Source: JANRKT01 sp033763355 | GTDB taxonomy: Bacteria; Bacteroidota; Bacteroidia; Chitinophagales; Chitinophagaceae | NCBI GenBank assembly: GCA_033763355.1 | Contig: JANRKT010000152.1 | Coordinates: forward strand, 1 to 31,629 | Direction of reading: 5' to 3' | Length of the DNA: 31,629 nt | In this document: piece by piece, positions 9,010 through 17,641 of the stretch | How positions within the stretch are numbered: position 1 is the first letter of the stretch | How the letters are laid out: each line of letters opens with the position of its first letter | Translations under genes and position numbers: made by a program | The notes under the pieces: generated by a model | What the model saw: only the letters and a program-made list of their open reading frames with translations | What the model was told of the DNA's origin: nothing | Database searches by the model: none

Positions 9010-9933
9010 TTATCCCCTCTTCTTTCTTACAGTTGTTTTCTTAACTTTTACGCCACCCTTCGGTCCGCGTACAGTTGTTGTTTTCCTGGTAACTGAATTA
9101 CCTCTTGGCCCTGTAACTGTGGTCCTTGTTCTGTTTACACGGTAATTGTTTACGGTATGATGGTGGCGTGTTCTTACAGTTACTGATGTTGTCCTGAAAG
9201 GTGTGTAAACCCTGTGTGCGTGTATTACTCTGTGCGTACGTACTACAACAAAAGGCCTGTGATAATGTATGCGGAAAGGATGCCATACATGCCAGCGTAA
9301 CGGTCTCCATGGCCTCCACCATCCGGGATAATAATGCCATCTCCATGGAGAAACCCATGGGCGGTAAACCGGTGCATACACAAAGCGCACAGAAGGCCAG
9401 AACCATACATTTACTACAATCCTGTAGGGTTCATACTGAAAACTGGCATAAGGTCCTCTTGCATTTTCATTGTCGTTTTCTTTCTCAGCTTCTTCCTCTT
9501 CGCCGCCGCCGTCAGGTTCCACAATTACCTGTTCGCCATAAATGTCTTCGTCACCTATAATCTGCAGGATGGCAGTGGTATCACCTGTTTTCTCCAGTTC
9601 AATTACAGCTATATCCTGGCTTTCTTTTTCTGAAACGATAGCCTGCAATACGAATGCATGGATATCTTTATCCATTTTGTCAATTACACGGATGTAATCA
9701 ATATCTCCATCACCATTCAGGTCAAGGTTGTTTACATGGTTGTCTTCTGCGTTAAGTAATTTTTCAAATTCTTCAGGCGATGCCGCTTTTTGAAACATTT
9801 GCAGTGCGCCCTGCAAACTGAAATTATCACCTGGCAGTCCGGTTGAGTCAACCCCGGGTTCATTCTGCGCCTGTGATGTTACCGTAATGGCCAGGCCAAT
9901 AATAAGCCCCGGAAGTAGTTGGTTTATTTTCAT
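9010..9933 (-). CDS. Secreted Trp/Arg/His-rich protein of unknown function
   Basis: The product has 307 residues and no named family that I recognise. A signal peptide covers about residues 1-22 (cleavage after SQAQ plausible). A folded-looking N-terminal half follows, with one calcium-loop-like stretch, DLNGDGDID at 71-79. Then comes an acidic linker (EEEEAEKENDNEN, 145-157), an aromatic region extremely rich in Trp, Tyr, Arg and His (about 170-245), and a basic tail with TTV-G-P-G-K repeats (about 246-307). The acid-then-base charge layout and the repetitive tail suggest an envelope or extracellular protein that binds polyanions or the cell surface; this is inference. It has its own downstream terminator and is flanked by unrelated genes, so it is probably monocistronic. 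Confidence 0.75.
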   Translation of the reverse strand: MKINQLLPGLIIGLAITVTSQAQNEPGVDSTGLPGDNFSLQGALQMFQKAASPEEFEKLLNAEDNHVNNLDLNGDGDIDYIRVIDKMDKDIHAFVLQAIVSEKESQDIAVIELEKTGDTTAILQIIGDEDIYGEQVIVEPDGGGEEEEAEKENDNENARGPYASFQYEPYRIVVNVWFWPSVRFVYAPVYRPWVSPWRWHYYPGWWRPWRPLRWHVWHPFRIHYHRPFVVVRTHRVIHAHRVYTPFRTTSVTVRTRHHHTVNNYRVNRTRTTVTGPRGNSVTRKTTTVRGPKGGVKVKKTTVRKKRG

Positions 9934-10054
9934 AATAAATAAAATTTGAAATGAGACGATGGAAATTGAAAATGGTTTATTCTAACACTGAAAAAGATTG
10001 ATTTATTGTTTGATAACGATTTTTACTTTTTATGTGTACAAAGACAGTAAAAAA

Positions 10055-11023
10055 CTACTGCAGGGAAAAATTTTTAAACCATGCCCAGTTTATTTTGGCA
10101 GCTTCAAAAGGATGGTTAGTCCCGTTTGGATAAGCATGTTTCAGCCCCTTTATCATCAGCATTTTAAAAGTATGCGTGCCGCCGGTTGCTGTATAATCAG
10201 CTACCGAAACAGCAGTAGTGTCCCCGCTTATTGCAAATGCCGGGTTTAGTAAAAAATTCCTGATATGCGCCTGAGATGTGCGGTACCATGCAGTGCTGTT
10301 GGAAACTGATATCAGCTCATTCATTTTGCTTAACGGAAGCGCCGGGCCTGTATTACCTGGCCCATAATCTTCATTGCCCCGTTGAAAAAGCACAGGGAGC
10401 CTTCTTAGCGGGGTGTACGTAGTATCAATGGTGAAACTGCCTGCGCTTTGTACCACCGCTGCCAGTCTATCGCTCAGGCTTATGGCACACTTAGCGGCCA
10501 TTTGCCCCCCGTTTGAAAACCCGGCAAGGTATATCCTTTTACTATCCACCCTAAACTTCAATTCCAACTCTGTAATAACCGTTCTCAAAAATTTTATATC
10601 GTCTTTGGGATTCTGGCCTGCACAAAAAACCCATTCGGCATCCGGTACAGTATTCCATTTGGTTGTAGTCTTCTGGCCGTCCTGGGGATCAATAATGCAG
10701 AAACGCAATGAGGAAGGGAAAACGGTGAGGATATTTTCTGTTTCACCTACTTCCTTCCACCCGGATTTTTCATAAAACTCTTCCCCATTGCCACTGGTGC
10801 CGTGAAGCATAAATACAACAGGTGTGGCGGCATTTCCTGTATAACCCGCAGGCACATGCACATAATACTCCCTTTCTGCACCATCAACCGTTACAGTAAA
10901 ACGGTTTTTGCCCTTTACATAACCCGCATTATTGTTATTGGTCCCGCTGCTTTCTTTCTTACAGGAATTTAAACACAGCAGGATACTAAAAAACATTAAA
11001 GCCATTACAGTTTTCATTTTCAT
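10055..11023 (-). CDS. Lipoprotein alpha/beta-hydrolase, PHB depolymerase/feruloyl esterase-like (LpqC type)
   Basis: This 322-residue product has a lipoprotein signal peptide with lipobox LNSC (Cys 21), so it is anchored in the envelope. The body is an alpha/beta-hydrolase of the polyhydroxybutyrate depolymerase/acetylxylan-feruloyl esterase group. It shows the oxyanion-hole HG in FMLHGTSGNG (71-80), nucleophile Ser 170 in GFSNG, a likely acid Asp around 219 (GNEDYGPG) and His 296 in LKHAYPNG. It should cleave carboxylic esters, either on polysaccharides or short polyesters; the substrate cannot be read from sequence. An 82-base gap separates it from the response-regulator gene upstream on the same strand, so co-transcription is possible but not evident. 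ATG at 11023 fits the signal peptide; the Met two codons later would also work. Confidence 0.85.
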   Translation of the reverse strand: MKMKTVMALMFFSILLCLNSCKKESSGTNNNNAGYVKGKNRFTVTVDGAEREYYVHVPAGYTGNAATPVVFMLHGTSGNGEEFYEKSGWKEVGETENILTVFPSSLRFCIIDPQDGQKTTTKWNTVPDAEWVFCAGQNPKDDIKFLRTVITELELKFRVDSKRIYLAGFSNGGQMAAKCAISLSDRLAAVVQSAGSFTIDTTYTPLRRLPVLFQRGNEDYGPGNTGPALPLSKMNELISVSNSTAWYRTSQAHIRNFLLNPAFAISGDTTAVSVADYTATGGTHTFKMLMIKGLKHAYPNGTNHPFEAAKINWAWFKNFSLQ

Positions 11024-11105
11024 AATTTTTTTTGCAGCGTAAAGATGAAAATGAACAACCTTAACATTGTAGAACCGGGGGGTGATTTTTTAATGAAAAA
11101 GAAAA

Positions 11106-11729
11106 TTATGAAAGCATGTATTCCCTCAGCCTGGCAATAGCGGCTGTGCGGCTGGTTACATCCAGTTTGAAATAAGCGTTATTTATATGCTTCTTCAAAG
11201 TATTTATTGCAATGAATAACGTGCCTGCAATCTGCTGGTTTGTTTTTCCATCGTACAGCAGTTTAATTACGTCAAATTCACGGTCGCTCAGGGGCGTTAT
11301 GAGTTTTTTATTGATTTTTTCAAAAGACAGGGAAGGAACATGCATGTTGGCCTGCTGCGAATGGTTGAATAATGCTATCTCAATTGTAGCGTAAAGCGTT
11401 TTTTCATTAAATGGCTTTACTATAAACCCTGAAGGATTTGTTTTTTTTGCCCTTTCAATAGTTTCTTTATCGGAATAAGAGGTAAGATAAACAAAGGGGA
11501 TAAAATTGTTCCGGTTAATGTGCTCAGCCAGCTGAATGCCATCCGTGTCGCTTTCTAGGTTAATATCCAGTATTGCAAAATCAGGCGGGTTTCGTTTTAA
11601 CTGGAGCAGTGCATCTTCCGGGTCGTACGCTATGCCCGATACTTCAAAATCGTTATTGTTGAGATACATGCCAATATTCTTTGCAATAAGCGGTTCATCT
11701 TCCACTATCAGTACTTTTATACCGGTCAT
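11106..11729 (-). CDS. Response regulator with receiver and LuxR-type HTH domains
   Basis: The product has 207 residues. The receiver domain (about 1-122) has the acidic pocket EDE at 10-12, phosphoacceptor Asp 55 (FAILDINL), the conserved Thr/Ser near 83-84 (YLTSYSD) and Lys 105 (VKPF). The linker is short, then a LuxR/NarL-type helix-turn-helix spans about 145-205 (LSDREFDVIKLL, then NTLKKHINNAYFKL as recognition helix region). It should bind DNA on phosphorylation by the kinase encoded immediately upstream, whose stop codon lies five bases before this ATG. Targets are unknown; no obvious target site was recognised locally. Confidence 0.92.
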   Translation of the reverse strand: MTGIKVLIVEDEPLIAKNIGMYLNNNDFEVSGIAYDPEDALLQLKRNPPDFAILDINLESDTDGIQLAEHINRNNFIPFVYLTSYSDKETIERAKKTNPSGFIVKPFNEKTLYATIEIALFNHSQQANMHVPSLSFEKINKKLITPLSDREFDVIKLLYDGKTNQQIAGTLFIAINTLKKHINNAYFKLDVTSRTAAIARLREYMLS

Positions 11730-11734
11730 GCCTG

Positions 11735-13813
11735 TTATGCGGTTTTAAACTTTGAAATAATAATCTGTACGTCTGTCCCATTATTGCTTTCAATGTTTGT
11801 TCTTGCCTTTAGTTTTTGTGCAAAAGCATTGATGATCTCATATCCGAAGGATGAGGTTTTTCCTGTATTAAATCCTTGGGGAAGCCCGACGCCGTTATCT
11901 TTTACCTGCAACAGCAGTTCATTGTTGTTCTTCCTCATGTTTACCCAAATTTCCCCTTTTTCCCTTCCCTTAAAAGCGTACTTCAATGCATTGCTGATAA
12001 GTTCATTCAATATCATTCCAAGCGGGATGGCGGTATCTGTATGCAGGTTAAAATTCTCAATTTCCGTATGCAGTTTTATTTTTTCAGGCTGAATATTATA
12101 CGATTGAAATAAATGACCAGAGAGCATTTTAATATATTCATTCATGTTCACACTGTTCACAGCATTACCCTGGTAAAGGTTCTGGTGAATGAAAGCCATG
12201 CTTTGTACCCGCTGTATCCCTTCTTTAATAATGGCAGTGGCTTTATCATCATGCAGCGTTTGCGACTGCAGGTCAAGCATGCTGCTTATTACCTGCAGGT
12301 TATTCTTTACCCTGTGGTGTATCTCCTTGTTCAATACATGCAATTCCTCCGATTGCTTATGAATAATATCATTTTTTTTAAGCTGCCTCCTGTATTGAAT
12401 GAAGATAACAGCCCCCGATAAAGCCAATGCCCCGATGCCTGTCCACAGTATCCTGTTGTTTTTCTTGTCGTCATTCAGCAATTGTTGTTTCAGTTCATTT
12501 TCCCTGCTCAGCGAAAGGCGCAATTCTTTTTCTCTCTCCAGTTGCAACCTTCGGAGGTTTGCTTCCGTTTCCATGGCTGTCATCAATAATTTTTGATTGG
12601 CAAGCGATGAATCCTTAAGAAGGTTTTCCCTGAGCAACGACAGCCTTTGAAATTCCTCTTTGCTCAATTGTTCTGCTTTGAGTTTATTTGCAAGGTTCAG
12701 GTATTCTATTTCTTTTTGTTTCAGTGTCAGCTCCGATGCATTTTCTGACTCAGCCCTCATCCGGTCAATATTTTCAGTGCGGAAAACGTCTTTGTACTTT
12801 TCTGATTGCCTGACCATATCATAGGCTGTTTTATAATCTCCCTTTATACTGTTTATCTCCGCCAGGTAATTAAACCCGGTAATTGCCACTTCGGGGTTCC
12901 TTGACCCGGTTACCAGGTTTGCCACAGAATCGAAATATTTTTTTGTCATGGCCTTATCTTCCGTTGCCATGTAATACACCGTTTTTGCAATGCATATCTT
13001 TACTTTTTCGTCATTATTATTTTCTGCGGGTAGTATATCATCAGCATGTTTCAGGGCGGCCGATGCTTCACCCGGCCGGTTAAGGAAACTGTATATAATT
13101 CCCTCATTTGATAATGCCCCCACAAGCATGTGGCTGTCCGGCGGTGATTTCTTTTGCAATTGTTTTATAAAATATAAAGCGCTGTCATACTGTTTGCCGT
13201 TCATATAGGCTAACGAAAGCTTATTGGTAATGGTCATTATGCCCTTTTCATCACCCAGGTTTTTTTTAAGGGCAAGTGACCGCTGAAAATATCCCACAGC
13301 ATTTTTATACCTGCCGAAACTGACCGCTATGTTGCCCATTCCTTCCTGGCATTCGGCCAACATGGCCTGCTGGTTGGTTTTGCGGAGAAGAAAGGTTGCT
13401 TCCCGGTAGTTATCGAAAGACTGGCGGAAATAACTCCTCAGCGCATATACATCCCCAGTCTTTTTTAAAACCTGTGCAAGGTTAAACTCATCATTTGTAC
13501 TTTGAAATACAGCCCTGGCTTTTTCGAGATGTGTTATGGCGTTTAAATAATCTTTTTTTTGAGTGAGCAGGTGCCCAATAAGTGCGTTTGCTCTCCCTGT
13601 ACCTTGCTGCCAGTTAATTTTTTCAGCAATTGATAAGGCCTCATTAGCAAGCTGTATGGATTTTTGAATATTACTTGCTTCGGCAAGGGTACATTGGTTG
13701 AGCAGGTCGTTTACCCGGAGGGAATCTTTTGCAAACGAAAGAGAAAAAATGTTTTGCCCGGATGCAGTTCCGAAGAAAGAAAAAAATAACACTTGCAGTA
13801 ATAAAAATCGCAT
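11735..13813 (-). CDS. Sensor histidine kinase with periplasmic TPR region (HisKA_2 type)
   Basis: This 692-residue product has a signal peptide (1-20), tetratricopeptide repeats across about residues 45-340, a long charged coiled coil (345-450), one transmembrane helix (455-473) and a cytoplasmic kinase. The dimerisation and phosphotransfer region is HisKA_2, with EIHHRVKNNLQ (acceptor most likely His 500), followed by a HATPase_c domain with N-box NELISNALKY (603-612) and DNGVGLP (639-645). TPR-sensor kinases of this layout are common in Bacteroidota and are thought to sense protein or envelope signals through the TPRs; the actual signal is unknown. The response regulator follows after five bases, so the two form a co-transcribed two-component pair. 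Confidence 0.92.
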   Translation of the reverse strand: MRFLLLQVLFFSFFGTASGQNIFSLSFAKDSLRVNDLLNQCTLAEASNIQKSIQLANEALSIAEKINWQQGTGRANALIGHLLTQKKDYLNAITHLEKARAVFQSTNDEFNLAQVLKKTGDVYALRSYFRQSFDNYREATFLLRKTNQQAMLAECQEGMGNIAVSFGRYKNAVGYFQRSLALKKNLGDEKGIMTITNKLSLAYMNGKQYDSALYFIKQLQKKSPPDSHMLVGALSNEGIIYSFLNRPGEASAALKHADDILPAENNNDEKVKICIAKTVYYMATEDKAMTKKYFDSVANLVTGSRNPEVAITGFNYLAEINSIKGDYKTAYDMVRQSEKYKDVFRTENIDRMRAESENASELTLKQKEIEYLNLANKLKAEQLSKEEFQRLSLLRENLLKDSSLANQKLLMTAMETEANLRRLQLEREKELRLSLSRENELKQQLLNDDKKNNRILWTGIGALALSGAVIFIQYRRQLKKNDIIHKQSEELHVLNKEIHHRVKNNLQVISSMLDLQSQTLHDDKATAIIKEGIQRVQSMAFIHQNLYQGNAVNSVNMNEYIKMLSGHLFQSYNIQPEKIKLHTEIENFNLHTDTAIPLGMILNELISNALKYAFKGREKGEIWVNMRKNNNELLLQVKDNGVGLPQGFNTGKTSSFGYEIINAFAQKLKARTNIESNNGTDVQIIISKFKTA

Positions 13814-13882
13814 GACTGAAATTACAAAACAAAATCCCGGTTAAACAATTCACAAAGATGGTTGACAGGCCGCTGGTTCAGT

Positions 13883-13904
13883 TAACCCCAGGGGGTTATT
13901 TTTG
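13883..13904 (+). promoter_or_regulatory. Dyad overlapping a plus-strand TAnnTTTG element
   Basis: TAACCCC (13883-13889) and GGGGTTA (13892-13898) form a 7-bp inverted repeat with a two-base centre. The last two bases start TATTTTTG (13897-13904), an exact TAnnTTTG match on the plus strand. No plus-strand gene follows until dnaG, so it may be an operator for the divergent or neighbouring minus-strand genes, an antisense start, or chance. Confidence 0.25.
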
Positions 13905-14018
13905 GAAATTCATTCCAGCTTGCGGGTAAGATTAGCCATCAAAAACTAAAACCAGCAAAGAAACTGCCTGCCAGGAAAACCTAATGACATTTACCTGCGT
14001 AATACCTCTGTACTTTTT

Positions 14019-14423
14019 TCATCTTCTCCCCCATACCGCTACCCTTGCCTTCCCTTTTCGAAAGCCTTTTGTTTCGTACCAGAATTCGATTTTATTAAGG
14101 TGCCGGAGGCCTCCGTCAAGGTCAATTACCCGGGTTTCACTTCCCTGGCGAAAGAGTGAACGAAGGGGCACATCCTGAACCCCGCCATTATCAAAATGTA
14201 CTTTCATATCGTACATTTTCAGCGGGCCATCAGTTATCCGCAGCTTGAGCTGGCGAAAATCATCTTTTATGTTGCCAAGGTGAATGACATCCCGGTCAAC
14301 TCCGTAATTCACCCATTTGTCGGCAATAAATCTCCAGTCATTCTGAATATCCCCTCCGGGCATACTGCTTAAATTAAAAAAGGCTATGCCCATAAGAAGT
14401 AAAAGGGGTTTGATAAAACGCAT
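14019..14423 (-). CDS. Small secreted protein, DUF2541-like
   Basis: The product has 134 residues with a signal peptide (MRFIKPLLLLMGIAFFNLSS, cleavage near 20-23). The mature part is about 110 residues and probably all-beta. It has recurring Bacteroidota features: LRITDGPLKMYDMKVHF, the RVIDLDGG turn and a C-terminal IEFWYETKG with a basic end. This resembles the small periplasmic DUF2541 family, but I hold that assignment loosely and no function is known. The gene stands alone: the kinase gene lies 205 bases downstream and dnaG is divergent. The ATG at 14423 gives a complete signal peptide. Confidence 0.65.
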   Translation of the reverse strand: MRFIKPLLLLMGIAFFNLSSMPGGDIQNDWRFIADKWVNYGVDRDVIHLGNIKDDFRQLKLRITDGPLKMYDMKVHFDNGGVQDVPLRSLFRQGSETRVIDLDGGLRHLNKIEFWYETKGFRKGKARVAVWGRR

Positions 14424-14562
14424 AACGCTATGTTTTAAAGGTTAAAGAATAACAATCCGGGTTTCATCTGCGGAAACCCTGATGAAATAATTTTAATAGT
14501 ACACCTCATTAAAAATAATCTTTTCCTGTAAGAAATATAATGACAGGGCCACGTGTAACGCT

Positions 14563-14570
14563 TATTTTTG
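14563..14570 (+). promoter_or_regulatory. Promoter -7 element of dnaG
   Basis: TATTTTTG is an exact match to the Bacteroidota consensus TAnnTTTG and ends 18 bases before the dnaG ATG at 14589. The in-frame TTG at 14568-14570 is part of this element, which argues against it being the start codon. Confidence 0.5.
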
Positions 14571-14588
14571 ATAACTTTCCGGGTTCGG

Positions 14589-16529
14589 ATGATTTCTCAA
14601 AATACCATACAACAAATCCTCAGCCGCATTGATGTTATTGAAATTGTAGGCGGCTTTGTAAAGCTAAAAAAAAGAGGGGCCAATTACCTTGGCCTCTGCC
14701 CTTTTCATAATGAAAAGACACCTTCATTTACCGTATCACCTGCAAAAGAAATTTATAAATGCTTTGGTTGCGGCCGCAGCGGGAACGCCATCAGTTTTTT
14801 GATGGAGCATGAGAAATATTCCTATGTGGAAGCTTTAAGGTGGCTGGCGCAGAAGTACAATGTGGAAATTGAAGAAACCGAAACAAGCCCGGAGTTTAAA
14901 ATACAGCAGCAAACAGCCGACAGCCTGTACATCATCAACAGTTTTGCACAAAAATATTTTTCCGATGTACTTTTTAATACTGAAGAAGGGAAAGACATTG
15001 GTTTGAGTTACCTGAAAGAAAGGGGATTCAGAGAAGAAATAATTAAAAAATTTCAACTGGGTTTTAATCCTGAAGCAAGAGACAGTTTTGCCAAAGCAGC
15101 GGCAACTGCACAGTACAACATTGAATTGCTGCAGAAGAGTGGTTTAGTTGTGGTAAGGGATGAAAAGGCTTATGACAATTACAGGGGCCGCATCATTTTC
15201 CCCGTTCACAACCAGAGCGGAAAAATTATTGGTTTCGGGGCAAGGATTATCAAGAACAACGATAAAGCCCCTAAGTACATCAATACACCTGAAAATGAGA
15301 TTTACATAAAAAGCAAAATACTTTACGGCTCTTATTTTGCACGCCAGTCTATTGATAAAAATGATGAATGTTTGCTGGTGGAAGGCTACACTGATGTGAT
15401 CTCTCTTCATCAGGCGGGAATTGAAAACGTGGTGGCATCGGGGGGTACATCGCTTACGCCTGACCAGCTCCGTCTGGTAAAAAAATACACCAGCAACTTA
15501 ACGATTGTTTATGATGGTGATGCAGCAGGTGTGAAAGCTGCATTACGTGGGCTTGACCTGGCACTTGAAGAAGGATTGAATGTGCAGCTGGTGCTTATAC
15601 CCGATAAGGAAGACCCCGACAGTTATGTAAACAAGATTGGCGCTTCAGCTTTTAAAGAGTTTGTTACAAAGAACAGGAAAGACATCATCCTGTTTCAATT
15701 GGAAGTGGCTTTAAAAGATGTTGGCGATAATACGCATAAAAAAGCCGAAGTTGTAAATCAGATTGCTGAATCAATTTCCCGTATCAGTAAAGCCGAAGAT
15801 TTTACCCGCCGGCAGGACTACATTAAGCGTTGTGCAGAGATGATGAAAATTGACGAGGGCGGTTTAACTGCACTTGTCAATAAATTTATCCGCGACAGGA
15901 TATCAACACAGGAAAAGAAACTTCCTTTTGAAGAAGCAAAACACATTGCAGAGCAAACCCACTCAACGCCTGCAGAACAGGATTCATTTGATTTGCTTTT
16001 TAAAGATGAAATGAATGAAAGGGCTACAGTACGTGCCCTGCTTGAATTTGGACTGAAACCATGGGGTGAAGCACAAAGCGTGGCAGATTATATTCTGGAA
16101 GAGTTTGAAAACAACGGGCTGAATGAGCTGGTTGACAACAAGCAATTGTTGCGCATAATTGACACTTATAAAACATGGTATGCCGGTGGCCTTGAACCCA
16201 CGCCCAAGAACTTTCTTTATCATGAAGATCAGCAACTGAGTGTGCTCGCTGTATCACTGATGGATTCGCCATATGAATTAAGCCCCAACTGGAAGGAACA
16301 TTACGACGGCCCCCTCCCTACCAGGGACGATTTGTACCGCGAAGAAGTGAATTCTGTAATGAATTACCTGAAGCTCCGAAAAATAAAACGGCTTATTGAC
16401 GAAAACCAGCTGGACCTTGAAAAAACACATACCATGGATGAACAACTTACTTTGCTTCAAACACACCGGCACCTGAAACAATTAGAAATGGAACTGACGA
16501 AGCAAATGGGGACAGTGATATTACGGTAG
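14589..16529 (+). CDS. dnaG: DNA primase DnaG
   Basis: This is the replicative primase, which makes RNA primers for lagging-strand synthesis and works with the replicative helicase. It has 646 residues from the chosen ATG. The N-terminal CHC2 zinc-binding domain has ligands C37, H40, C58 and C61 (CPFH, then CFGCG). The catalytic core contains NYRGRIIFP near 197 and a Toprim domain with E265 in LLVEGYTDV and D309-G-D311 in VYDGD. The C-terminal third is the helicase-interaction region. The ATG at 14589 was preferred over an in-frame TTG seven codons earlier because that TTG belongs to a TAnnTTTG promoter element and homologues begin close to MISQNTIQQIL. It stands alone, with 140 bases to the next gene. 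Confidence 0.97.
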   Translation: MISQNTIQQILSRIDVIEIVGGFVKLKKRGANYLGLCPFHNEKTPSFTVSPAKEIYKCFGCGRSGNAISFLMEHEKYSYVEALRWLAQKYNVEIEETETSPEFKIQQQTADSLYIINSFAQKYFSDVLFNTEEGKDIGLSYLKERGFREEIIKKFQLGFNPEARDSFAKAAATAQYNIELLQKSGLVVVRDEKAYDNYRGRIIFPVHNQSGKIIGFGARIIKNNDKAPKYINTPENEIYIKSKILYGSYFARQSIDKNDECLLVEGYTDVISLHQAGIENVVASGGTSLTPDQLRLVKKYTSNLTIVYDGDAAGVKAALRGLDLALEEGLNVQLVLIPDKEDPDSYVNKIGASAFKEFVTKNRKDIILFQLEVALKDVGDNTHKKAEVVNQIAESISRISKAEDFTRRQDYIKRCAEMMKIDEGGLTALVNKFIRDRISTQEKKLPFEEAKHIAEQTHSTPAEQDSFDLLFKDEMNERATVRALLEFGLKPWGEAQSVADYILEEFENNGLNELVDNKQLLRIIDTYKTWYAGGLEPTPKNFLYHEDQQLSVLAVSLMDSPYELSPNWKEHYDGPLPTRDDLYREEVNSVMNYLKLRKIKRLIDENQLDLEKTHTMDEQLTLLQTHRHLKQLEMELTKQMGTVILR

Positions 16530-16645
16530 TTCATATTGCGGGCTACTGTTAGCGTCTTATTTTATATTTAATCATCAAACTCCTTTTGCCAGGTTAAAAA
16601 AACAATTCATTTTTTTACAGGCGATCCTTGCTGCCCGCTAATGCA

Positions 16646-16653
16646 TAACTTTG
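16646..16653 (+). promoter_or_regulatory. Promoter -7 element of the GT2/flippase-like pair
   Basis: TAACTTTG matches TAnnTTTG exactly and ends 17 bases before the glycosyltransferase ATG. It is nested in a short inverted repeat, ATGCA (16641-16645) with TGCAT (16652-16656). Confidence 0.45.
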
Positions 16654-16669
16654 CATCAATAATATTATT

Positions 16670-17641
16670 ATGAGGGAGCTTTCAGTAGTAATACCGGTAA
16701 TGAATGAAGAGGATAATATTGCCCCGCTTTTAAATGCTGTAAGGGAGTCGTTGAAAGGGCTGGATTATGAAATAATACTGGCTGATGACGGGTCAACAGA
16801 CAAAACGGCAAAAAAAATACTTGAACATGCTGACGAGCGGACAAGATTTGTAGAACTGCGGAAAAACTACGGGCAAAGCACAGCCATGACGGCAGGTATT
16901 GATCATGCTACCGGAAAATTTATTGCACTACTGGATGGCGACCTGCAAAACGACCCTGCTGACATTCCTTTTATGCTGCAAAAGATGAAAGATGAAAATT
17001 GGGATGTTGTAGCAGGCAACCGCAAGAACAGGCAGGATGGAATATTCTTAAGGAAAATTCCCAGTAAAATCGCCAATGCAATCATACGCCGGATGACCGG
17101 TGTATATATTAAAGATTATGGCTGCACTTTAAAAGTGTTCAGGAGAGAAATTGCCGAAGACCTGGGCTTATACGGGGAACTGCACCGCTTTATTCCTGTT
17201 TTAGCCAAACTACAGGGTGCAAGGATAACACAGGTAGATGTAAAGCACCATGCAAGAAAGTTCGGCAAGTCAAAGTATGGCATTAACAGGACGTTTAAAG
17301 TTATCAGCGACCTTATACTGATGGTATTCTTCCGTAAGTATATACAAAAACCCATGCACCTGTTTGGCACATTAGGCTTTATCAGCTTCAGCCTGGGGGT
17401 GTTAATCAATTTATATTTACTGGTTTTAAAAATCCTTGGACAGGATATATGGGGTAAGCCGCTTTTAATACTCGGATTTATTCTTTTGATAGGCGGCATT
17501 CAATTAATAACTATAGGTATCCTTGCTGAAATTGCCGTGCGTACTTATTTTGAATCGCAGAATAAAAAGACATATAACGTAAGACACATCTATAATGGCA
17601 AACAACCACAGGCTGGGCAACCTGCTGAAGCTTTCAATTAA
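16670..17641 (+). CDS. Family 2 glycosyltransferase, polyprenyl-phosphate sugar transferase type (GtrB/DPM-like)
   Basis: The product has 323 residues. The GT-A domain spans about 1-225: VVIPVMNEEDNI at 6-17, the nucleotide-binding DDGSTDKT at 39-46 and the metal-binding DGD at 89-91, with QNDPADIP following as in dolichyl-phosphate mannose synthase relatives. Two transmembrane helices (about 232-253 and 264-288) anchor the C terminus, as in GtrB/ArnC-type enzymes that move a sugar from a nucleotide to undecaprenyl phosphate at the inner membrane. The donor sugar cannot be deduced. The next gene starts 47 bases inside this one, so the two products are probably made together: one charging a lipid carrier, the other a flippase-like membrane protein. 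Confidence 0.9.
   Translation: MRELSVVIPVMNEEDNIAPLLNAVRESLKGLDYEIILADDGSTDKTAKKILEHADERTRFVELRKNYGQSTAMTAGIDHATGKFIALLDGDLQNDPADIPFMLQKMKDENWDVVAGNRKNRQDGIFLRKIPSKIANAIIRRMTGVYIKDYGCTLKVFRREIAEDLGLYGELHRFIPVLAKLQGARITQVDVKHHARKFGKSKYGINRTFKVISDLILMVFFRKYIQKPMHLFGTLGFISFSLGVLINLYLLVLKILGQDIWGKPLLILGFILLIGGIQLITIGILAEIAVRTYFESQNKKTYNVRHIYNGKQPQAGQPAEAFN

Noticed and set aside
10020..10053. A/T-only inverted repeat after the esterase gene
   Set aside because: The eight-pair stem is almost entirely A-T and lacks a T-run on the minus strand, so it is too weak to call a terminator.
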